Below, one piece after another: positions 1-12,000 of a DNA stretch of 64,000 bases. The DNA comes from Argopecten irradians (Eukaryota; Mollusca; Bivalvia; Pectinida; Pectinidae). The position numbers and the translations under genes are program-made. Below the pieces are notes generated by a model, which was not told where the DNA came from, searched no databases, and worked only from the letters and a program-made list of their open reading frames with translations. Positions within the stretch are counted from its first letter, which is position 1; each line of letters begins with the position of its first letter. The DNA lies in the NCBI RefSeq assembly GCF_041381155.1, contig NC_091145.1:39943882-40007881 (forward strand), written 5' to 3'.

Positions 1-93
1 TTATCATTAAAAATAACCTTTGGGCAGGTGAGCTAAACAAATGAAAATTGAAAGTTTATATAATCAAAATTTGAATTTATGATAGTAAGTTAC

Positions 94-3000
94 CTCCCTT
101 GATGTGGTCTGACGAAGAAAGAATTCATCATGTGGATCTTGAGGGTCACCATCAGATCGACTTTGAACATGTATAAGATTTGACCCCTGTAGACCCAGCA
201 TGTCCGGGAAAAATAAACTCATAGGTGCTAATATTGTCTCATCTCCAAACTTCATGGCATACTTTATGATATTCTGTTCTGGTTTCCGTATCAATATAGA
301 TCTGTCCTTTACTCCAAAGTTGTCCTATAAGAAAATGAGAAATTTAACTCCAAAGATGTCATATAACAAAATGGGGAATTTAACTCAAAAGAACCCTATA
401 TAGTTTATTCAACTCCCCTTTTTTGTCACAGGTCTGTGTACCAAATATTATCAAAATTTGTCAAGTAGTTTTTAATAGGAGTTTGCCGAATAAAGTTGTG
501 TCTACAGACAGACAGACAGACGGATATACGGGCAACTGGATTTTAGTATACCCCCACCTTAACTTCGTTGCAGGGGGTATACACGGAAATATGTGCCTAC
601 CTGGTCTAGATGGCAGTAGGACTCCTTATATTCCTGAAGTAGAAGTCCATCAATCGTATTTCTGGGGTCGAGTTCCCGCGGACTGAAACCCGACTTCCCA
701 AGTAACCAATGGAAACATCTTGTGATGTCACTTCCTCCGTACTCCATTGTTATTCTGTCAAAAAATCAAAATGAGATTCAATCAAATGATACAAACACAG
801 GAACAAGATAAACAGGAGTACACAATAATCATGTATATTAAAAAGAAGCAGAATTCCTGTCAATAAGTGTTCAATTGATTTTTTTGATAATCTCTTTTAT
901 ACAATGCACATGTATTGGAATATTGAATATACCATTAAAGTTGTATTATTTTTTTTTTAATTTTCACCACCATAAGTTTTGGTTTTATAAGTTTAAGGTC
1001 TTATTAACAGCCAGGGTCATGTAAGGATGTGCCAGGTTTGTTGTTGGAGAAAAGCTGGAGTTCCCGGAGAAAAACCACCAACCAGCGGTCAGTACCTGGC
1101 AACTGCTCCACATGGGATTCAAACCCGCACCCCAGAGGTAAAGGGCTTGTGGTAATATGTTGGGACATCTTAACCAAACTGTCATAACATGGATGCTTGT
1201 ATATGATTGTTCAAATCCATAAAAACATTAAAATACTATTGACATAGTGGTAAATGTCGCATTAAATATCACACGTTTTGAAAGAACTGCAACAGTCTAT
1301 GCCAAGTTTCAAATTTTACGAACAGATCAGAATAGATAGATAGTTCACATGGAAAATCTATCATGTTTAGTGAAAATAAACTACTCAGGTGAAATTTACC
1401 CACTTAAGTCTATGATTTGAGCCATATATCAATCTTTGTAAAATATTGGTAGTAAATCCAGCGACAGCATTTGAGGTATACATCTGTATATGTTATACCT
1501 ACCTTGTATTTTTGTGAGATATGCCATCCTCTACACAACACACACTGGTTTTCTGGTCACCAACATCTACCACACAGGCACTGCCGACCCCGGCACCAAA
1601 CGTAGCGCACACAGACTCCTGTATAAACACAGCAATCAATTAGAACACAGGTACTGTCAACCCCAGCACCAAACGTAGCGCACACAGACTCCTGTATAAA
1701 CACAGCAATCAATTAGAACACAGGTACTGTCAACCCCAGCACCAAACGTAGCACACACAGACTCTTGTATAAACACAGCAATCAATTAGAACACTGGTAC
1801 TGTCAACCCCAGCACCAAACGTAGCACACACGGACTCTTGTATAAACACAGCAATCAATTAGAACACAGGCACTGTCAACCCCAGCACCAAACGTAGCAC
1901 ACATGGACTCCTGTATAAACACAGCAATCAATTAGAACACAGGTACTGTCAACCCCAGCACCAAACGTAGCACACACAGACTCTTGTATAAACACAGCAA
2001 TCAATTAGAACACAGGTACTGTCAACCCCAGCACCAAACGTAGCACACACAGACTCTTGTATCAACACAGCAATCAATTAGAGCACAGGCACTGTCAACC
2101 CCAGCACCAAACGTAGCACACACAGGCTCTTGTATCAACACAGCAATCAATTAGAACACAGGTACTGTCAACCCCAGCACCAAATGTAGCACACACAGAC
2201 TCTTGTATCAACACAGCAATCAATTAGAGCACAGGTACTGTCAACCCCAGCACCAAAAACACAGCAATCAATTAGAACACAGGTACTGTCAACCCGTATA
2301 AACACAGCAATCAATTAGAACACAGGCACTGTCAACCCCAGCACCAAACGTAGCACACACAGACTCCTGTATAAACACAGCAATCAATTACAACACAGGT
2401 ACTGTCAACCCCAGCACCAAACGTAGCACACACAGACTCCTGTATAAACACAGCAATCAATTACAACACAGGTACTGTCAAACCCAGCACCAAACGTAGC
2501 ACACACAGACTCCTGTATAAACACAGCAATCAATTACAACACAGGTACTGTCAAACCCAGCACCAAATGTAGCACACACAGACTCTTGTATAAACACAGC
2601 AATCAATTAGAACACAGGTACTGTCAACCCCAGCACCAAACGTAGCACACATGGACTCCTGTATAAACACAGCAATCAATTAGAACACAGGTACTGTCAA
2701 CCCCAGCACCAAACGTAGCGCACACGGACTCCTGTATAAACACAGCAATCAATTAGAACACAGGTACTGTCAATCCCAGCACCAAACGTAGCGCACACAG
2801 ACTCCTGTATAAACACAGCAATCAATTACGACACAGGCACTGTCAAACCCAGCATCAAATGCGGTGCACACATACTCCTGTATAAACACAGCAATCAATT
2901 ACAACACAGGCACTGTCAAACCCAGCACCACATGTAGCACACACATACTCCTGTATAAACACAGCAATCAATTACAACACAGGCACTGTCAAACCCAGCA

Positions 3001-6000
3001 CCACATGTAGCACACACATACTCCTGTATAAACACAGCAATCAATTACAACACAGGCACTGTCAAACCCAGCACCACATGTAGCGTACACATACTCCTGT
3101 ATAAACACAGCAATCAATTACAACACAGGCACTGTCAAACCCAGCACCACATGTAGTGTACACATACTCCTGTATAAACACAGCAATCAATTACAACACA
3201 GGTACTGTCAAACCCAGCACCAAACGTAGCGCACACGGACTCCTGTATAAACACAGCAATCAATTAGAACACAGGTACTGTCAATCCCAGCACCAAACGT
3301 AGCGCACACGGACTCCTGTATAAACACAGCAATCAATTAGAACACAGGTACTGTCAATCCCAGCACCACATGTAGCGTACACATACTCCTGTATAAAACA
3401 CAGCAATCAATTACAACACAGGCACTGTCAAACCCAGCACCACATGTAGCTTACACAGACTCTTGTATAAACACAGCAATCAATTACAACACAGGCACTG
3501 TCAAACCCAGCACCACATGTAGCTTACACAGACTCTTGTATAAACACAGCAATCAATTACAACACAGGTACTGTCAAACCCAGCACCAAACGTAGCACAC
3601 ACGGACTCCTGTATAAACACAGCAATCAATTAGAACACAGGTACTGTCAAACCCAGCACCAAACATAGCACACATGGACTCCTGTATAAACACAGCAATC
3701 AATTACAACACAGGTACTGTCAAACCCAGCACCACATGTAGCTTACACAGACTCTTGTATAAACACAGCAATCAATTACAACACAGGCACTGTCAAACCC
3801 AGCACCACATGTAGCACACACAGACTCCTGTATAAACACAGCAATCAATTACAACACAGGTACTGTCAAACCCAGCACCAAACGTAGCACACATGGACTC
3901 CTGTATAAACACAGCAATCAATTAGAACACAGGTACTGTCAAACCCAGCACCAAACGTAGCGCACACGGACTCCTGTATAAACACAGCAATCAATTACAA
4001 CACAGGTACTGTCAAACCCAGCACCAAACGTAGCACACACGGACTCCTGTATAAACACAGCAATCAATTAGAACACAGGTACTGTCAACCCCAGCACCAA
4101 ACATAGCGCACACGGACTCCTGTATAAACACAGCAATCAATTAGAACACAGGTACTGTCAACCCCAGCACCAAACGTAGCGCACACAGACTCCTGTATAA
4201 ACACAGCAATCAATTAGAACACAGGCACTGTCAAACCCAGCATCAAATGCGGTGCACACATACTCCTGTATAAACACAGCAATCAATTACGACACAGGCA
4301 CTGTCAATCCCAGCATCAAATGCAGTGCACACATACTCCTGTATAAACACAGCAATCAATTACAACACAGGCACTGTCAAACCCAGCACCACATGTAGCG
4401 TACACAGACTCTTGTATCAACACAGCAATCAATTAGAACACAGGTACTGTCAAACCCAGCACCACATGTAGCTTACACAGACTCTTGTATAAACACAGCA
4501 ATCAATTACAACACAGGCACTGTCAAACCCAGCACCACATGTAGCTTACACAGACTCCTGTATAAACACAGCAATCAATTACAACACAGGCACTGTCAAA
4601 CCCAGCACCAATGTAGTGTACACATACTCCTGTATAAACACAGCAATCAATTACAACACAGGTACTGTCAAACCCAGCACCAAACGTAGCGCACACGGAC
4701 TCCTGTATAAACACAGCAATCAATTAGAACACAGGTACTGTCAATCCCAGCACCAAACGTAGCGCACACGGACTCCTGTATAAACACAGCAATCAATTAG
4801 AACACAGGTACTGTCAATCCCAGCACCACATGTAGCGTACACATACTCCTGTATAAACACAGCAATCAATTACAACACAGGCACTGTCAAACCCAGCACC
4901 ACATGTAGCGTACACATACTCCTGTATAAACACAGCAATCAATTACAACACAGGCACTGTCAAACCCAGCACCACATGTAGTGTACACATACTCCTGTAT
5001 AAACACAGCAATCAATTACAACACAGGTACTGTCAAACCCAGCACCAAACGTAGCGCACACGGACTCCTGTATAAACACAGCAATCAATTAGAACACAGG
5101 TACTGTCAATCCCAGCACCAAACATAGCACACATGGACTCCTGTATAAACACAGCAATCAATTAGAACACAGGTACTGTCAAACCCAGCACCAAACGTAG
5201 CGCACACAGACTCCTGTATAAACACAGCAATCAATTACAACACAGGCACTGTCAAACCCAGCACCACATGTAGCTTACACAGACTCTTGTATCAACACAG
5301 CAATCAATTACAACACAGGTACTGTCAACCCCAGCACCAAACGTAGCACACACGGACTCCTGTATAAACACAGCAATCAATTAGAACACAGGTACTGTCA
5401 AACCCAGCACCAAACATAGCACACACGGACTCTTGTATAAACACAGCAATCAATTAGAACACAGGTACTGTCAAACCCAGCACCAAATGTAGCACACACA
5501 GACTCCTGTATAAACACAGCAATCAATTACAACACAGGTACTGTCAAACCCAGCACCAAACGTAGCGCACACGGACTCCTGTATAAACACAGCAATCAAT
5601 TAGAACACAGGTACTGTCAAACCCAGCACCAAACGTAGCGCACACGGACTCCTGTATAAACACAGCAATCAATTAAACACAGGCACTGTCAAACCCAGCA
5701 CCAAACGTAGCACACACAGACTCCTGTATAAACACAGCAATCAATTATAACACAGGCACTGTCAAACCCAGCACCAAACGTAGCACACACGGACTCCTGT
5801 ATAAACACAGCAATCAATTAGAACACAGGTACTGTCAAACCCAGCACCAAACGTAGCCACACAGACTCCTGTATAAACACAGCAATCAATTACAACACAG
5901 GCACTGTCAAACCCAGCACCACATGTAGCACACACAGACTCCTGTATAAACACAGCAATCAATTACAACACAGGTACTGTCAAACCCAGCACCAAACGTA

Positions 6001-9000
6001 GCACACACGGACTCCTGTATAAACACAGCAATCAATTAGAACACAGGTACTGTCAAACCCAGCACCAAACATAGCACACACGGACTCTTGTATAAACACA
6101 GCAATCAATTAGAACACAGGCACTGTCAAACCCAGCACCAAACGTAGCACACACAGACTCCTGTATAAACACAGCAATCAATTACAAACACAGGCACTGT
6201 CAAACCCAGCACCAAACGTAGCACACAGACTCCTGTATAAACACAGCAATCAATTACAACACAGGTACTGTCAAACCCAGCACCAAACGTAGCCACACAG
6301 GACACGACCTGTATAAACACAGCAATCAATTAGAACACAGGTACTGTCAAACCCAGCACCAAACGTAGCACACACGACTCCTGTATAAACACAGCAATCA
6401 ATTAGAACACAGGTACTGTCAAACCCAGCACCACACGTAGCGCACACAGACTCCTGTATAAACACAGCAATCAATTACAACACAGGTACTGTCAAACCCA
6501 GCACCAAACGTAGCACACATGGACTCCTGTATAAACACAGCAATCAATTACAACACAGGCACTGTCAAACCCAGCACCACACGTAGCACACACAGACTCC
6601 TGTATAAACACAGCAATCAATAACACAGGACTGTCAACCAGCACAAGTAGCACACACAACGCAATCATTATAACACAGGCACTGTCAAACCCAGCACCAA
6701 ACGTAGCACACACAGACTCCTGTATAAACACAGCAATCAATTAGAACACAGGCACTGTCAAACCCAGCACCAAACGTAGCACACACAGACTCCTGTATAA
6801 ACACAGCAATCAATTAGAACACAGGCACTGTCAAACCCAGCACCAAACGTAGCACACACAGACTCCTGTATAAACACAGCAATCAATTACAACACAGGCA
6901 CTGTCAAACCCAGCACCACATGTAGCTTACACAGACTGTTGTATAAACACAGCAATCAATTAGAACACAGGCACTGTCAAACCCAGCACCACACGTAGCG
7001 CACACAGACTCCTGTATAAACACAGCAATCAATTACAACACAGGCACTGTCAAACCCAGCACCAAACGTAGCACACACAGACTCCTGTATAAACACAGCA
7101 ATCAATTAGAACACAGGTACTGTCAAACCCAGCACCAAACGTAGCACACACAGACTCCTGTATAAACACAGCAATCAATTAAACACAGGTACTGTCAACC
7201 CAGCACCAAACGTAGCACACACAGACTCCTGTATAAACACAGCAATCAATTATAACACAGGCACTGTCAAACCCAGCACCAAACGTAGCACACACAGACT
7301 GTTGTATAAACACAGCAATCAATTATAACACAGGCACTGTCAAACCCAGCACCAAACGTAGCGCACACAGACTCCTGTATAAACACAGCAATCAATTATA
7401 ACACAGGCACTGTCAAACCCAGCACCAAACGTAGCACACACACGGACTCCTGTATAAACACAGCAACAATTACAACACAGGTACTGTCAACCCCAGCACC
7501 AAACGTAGCACACACAGACTCCTGTATAAACACAGCAATCAATTACAACACAGGCACTGTCAACCCCAGCACCACATGTAGCACACACAGACTGTTGTAT
7601 AAACACAGCAATCAATTACAACACAGGCACTGTCAAACTCAGCACCACATGTAGCTTACACAGACTGTTGTATAAACACAGCAATCAATTACAACACAGG
7701 CACTGTCAAACCCAGCACCAAACGTAGCACACACAGACTCCTGTATAAACACAGCAATCAATTATAACACAGGCACTGTCAAACCCAGCACCAAACGTAG
7801 CACACACAGACTCCTGTATAAACACAGCAATCAATTACAACACAGGTACTGTCAAACCCAGCACCAAACGTAGCACACACAGACTCCTGTATAAACACAG
7901 CAATCAATTACAACACAGGCACTGTCAAACCCAGCACCACATGTAGCACACACAGACTCCTGTATAAACACAGCAATCAATTATAACACAGGCACTGTCA
8001 AACCCAGCACCAAACGTAGCGCACACGGACTCCTGTATAAACACAGCAATCAATTATAACACAGGCACTGTCAAACCCAGCACCAAACGTAGCACACACA
8101 GACTCCTGTATAAACACAGCAATCAATTATAACACAGGCACTGTCAAACCCAGCACCAAACGTAGCACACACAGACTCCTGTATAAACACAGCAATCAAT
8201 TACAACACAGGTACTGTCAAACCCAGCACCACATGTAGCTTACACAGACTCTTGTATCAACACAGCAATCAATTACAACACAGGCACTGTCAAACCCAGC
8301 ACCAAACGTAGCGCACACAGACTGTTGTATAAACACAGCAATCAATTATAACACAGGCACTGTCAAACCCAGCACCAAACGTAGCACACACAGACTCCTG
8401 TATAAACACAGCAATCAATTATAACACAGGCACTGTCAAACCCAGCACCAAACGTAGCACACACAGACTCCTGTATAAACACAGCAATCAATTACAACAC
8501 AGGTACTGTCAAACCCAGCACCAAACGTAGCTCACACAGACTCCTGTATAAACACAGCAATCAATTACAACACAGGCACTGTCAAACCCAGCACCACACG
8601 TAGCGCACACAGACTCCTGTATAAACACAGCAATCAATTACAACACAGGTACTGTCAAACCCAGCACACCAACTACCACAAGACTCTGTATAAACACAGC
8701 AATCAATTACAACACAGGCACTGTCAAACCCAGCACCAAATGTAGCGCACACGGACTCCTGTATAAACACAGCAATCAATTATAACACAGGTACTGTCAA
8801 ACCCAGCACCAAACGTAGCACACACAGACTCCTGTATAAACACAGCAATCAATTACAACACAGGCACTGTCAAACCCAGCACCAAACGTAGCGCACACAG
8901 ACTGTTGTATAAACACAGCAATCAATTATACACAGGCACTGTCAAACCCAGCACCAAACGTAGCACACACAGACTCCTGTATAAACACAGCAATCAATTA

Positions 9001-12000
9001 CAACACAGGCACTGTCAAACCCAGCACCACATGTAGCTTACACAGACTCTTGTATCAAGACAGCAATACACTTTTCTGGAATCTTCCGTTTTTTTAATTT
9101 AGACAATGTTATACATGCTGTGACTTTGTATAAAAGCATGAAGGTCATTCATTTCAATTAACTATGTTGCCCTACACTTCAGCTTAGATATACTTCTTCT
9201 TTGTTACTGAGATTAAGTAGCCTGTTCCATCCGAAATAAATCCTTATACCTCTATTGAAAGTCAATGTCATTTGAAGAAACTTCTGAATCCTTTCAGGAT
9301 GAGTGGCTTAATACCAAGAAAAGTTTCAAATCAAAATCTAATCTGAGCTTGATATTCTGCTGTCAGATGATAATATAAGGAATTCTTACCTGATGCACGA
9401 CTGCTGCCCCAAAACCTAGTTTCTCCAATAAAACATTCATCATATGTTTCACATGTTGGTGAATGTACACATCTGGTATCAGCAGAAGGGCCTTATACAG
9501 CTGTAAAAGGTGATCATAGCAATAAACAGAGCAGCAAGTGGGAAAGTCATTAACGTAAAGAAATAAGCTACTTTGGTGATTTTGCCTCAGCAAACAAGTT
9601 TGATCAATTTGAACATCAATAAAATCATACTTACTAGATATAACATATATTCAAACCAAAAAACTATAATGCAAACCAATGCTTATCTCCCTTGTTTCAA
9701 TATGCACTCGTTAAGTAAATGTAAGCTATATTTCTTTCCACGACAAAATGATCAGCCAAATTCAGCTTCTTTACAGTCAATATGTTTAAAATTTGAATTT
9801 TTTCTCAAGATTGGAAATGACATGCATATGCAAATAAAGCATGTGCTTTTGAACAACAATAAAAGGTGCAATTAAAGCGTCATTTAGTTTAATTAACTAA
9901 AGGATTCAAGAGCAAATTTAGTGTTAATGTGCTCTTGAATCCTGCATTGATAACTCATACTCAACTTTAATATCACTATCATTATTATAACTACTGAAGC
10001 ATAAAATGGTTATATTGTAAAGGATCCACGGCTCTCTTTACATTACCAGAGCTAAAGTTTACCTTAGTGTATTTAAAGTAAAATAGTCGGGAAAAGGAAG
10101 GTGAAGTGGGTAAAAATAGTGTTAATTTATTCACTTACATGTATTTAATATTTAATTCATTTTGATTTCTAATGAAACAGAAAAATAATATTCCCTGTCA
10201 AAATTGTTGTGTATGCAAAGAAAAGGAAGGCTAATTCCATAAAAATGGTGTTAATTTATCAATTTTAATTTCAAAATCATTTTGCCTGCGAAGAAATTAA
10301 TATACAGTATAGGAATCCTCCGGCTGGCTTTGTTCATGTTGACAGTTCCACCCATCCTTGCTTTCAAAGAGTTACTTTTAAAACTGTCAATTTAGTGCTA
10401 AATTTACACAGGGCTTTTCCATATTTTCAATGGTTAAAACTGGACAATATAAGCAGAACTTTATCATCGTTTTGATATGTAAGGACTTTTGGAAGGCCAA
10501 TGAACGCATTTACCAGTAGACTGGGTTCCTTTGCCTGGCTATTGACTTTTAATAAAATTCCTGTGCAAATCTTTACAAACCTTGAGGTCTTTAAGAGGTA
10601 TATCAAGCAGTGTTTGAATGGCCTGACCCCATATCGTCTCAATATCTGCCATTACTGCTGTCAAGGTTCCCCCGGGACCATTGTGGACGTTCAGGTGTCC
10701 TCCCCGCATAGGCCAGTGTAAGTGATAGTTGTCAGCTGGGTTCAAATATAATGCCTGAAACACGGTGTGACAGAAGCCTCTGTGTTATATAATTTCTTCA
10801 GTTAGTACACACTAATGATATTTATCATTATTGAGAGATTGGGTTAATATATATATATATCATATTATAATTTTTTATGTATAAAATAATCGCAAAACAA
10901 TTTATGCATGCAACTTTGTTACAAAAAATCATTTTTGATAGCCCATGACTGAATGTGAGGAAACTGGAGTCTCCAGAAAAAAGTAAGAAAACCAACAAGA
11001 TCAGGCAGATATAACCTCTGACCTTTCCATGTCTGTGGCAAGAGATCCCCTGCCAGCTATTATTAGCCCAATACATGTACCTCTTCTCCTATAATATAGG
11101 GAGAGCTCTGGTCAATAGACGTCCACTTGTGAGGGCAAATCACCTCTGTCAACTGGCCACGCACATTATTATTGTGGGAATATAGCTGAAAGTGCAAATA
11201 TAGATAAGGCTGTTACATAAGTATACACAGAAAAATCCTCATCTTGTTTACTAATATACGTGTATATATGATATGAAAAGTGCTTCCTCTACTAGAACTA
11301 ATAAATGTCAGAGTTGTTATTATTTTTAAAAATATGAAAAATCCTTTCATCTGATGATCAGACTAAAAAAGCATTGTCTAGCATCACAATGGTTACCAGT
11401 TTTCACCTTTAGAAAATAACGAAAGACCATCAATTTGCAGGTTTGAAGGTAACCATGAAATGATTACCAAAGTTTAGTATCCAAACAATACTTATTAATT
11501 AATAATGATTTACCAGTTTATGTGATGTGGGCTGTCTGTACTCCCCGGTGGAGGTCGGTTTGTAGGCCAGTGCTTCCTCTGCCTGCTTCAGACCCTGCCT
11601 CTGCTGGTGTTTACTCTCTGAGTGCTGCCAAGTTTTAAAATGATAGTTATGAGTTTCAATTACTTTCTCTCGTGTCATTGTCTTTTCAATTATATTTTTC
11701 CCATGCTCTATGTCATGTCCTTGTCTTCTCAATTAATTTTTCTCGTACTCTACATCTTGTGATTGTCTTTTCAATTAATTTTTCTCATGATCATATCAAT
11801 GGTCAATGCATGTCTATGCACTTTAAGTGAAATCCAACCTATACCCTTTATCAGCTTAATTGTCCATTGTTTTCTTTAAGAACATGTGTCTGGCCTTCAA
11901 CATTACACTATCAGCATAATTTTCAAAACTTAGTAATATTGGACAGCTTTGCTATAGTGTAGTAGGACTGAACCTACATCCGCCTCATTTACCAAAGTTC

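Noticed and set aside
1120-1190. A true tRNA gene at the A- and B-box sequences
   Set aside because: The boxes sit in a SINE head with the SINE body following; no full cloverleaf could be drawn by eye.
4523-8779. Open frames of 60-80 codons inside the 73-bp array ([17 protein letters not shown] type) as repeat proteins
   Set aside because: They are ACTR8 exon 7 fragments read through intron copies, they change frame at every unit and they stop within two or three units.
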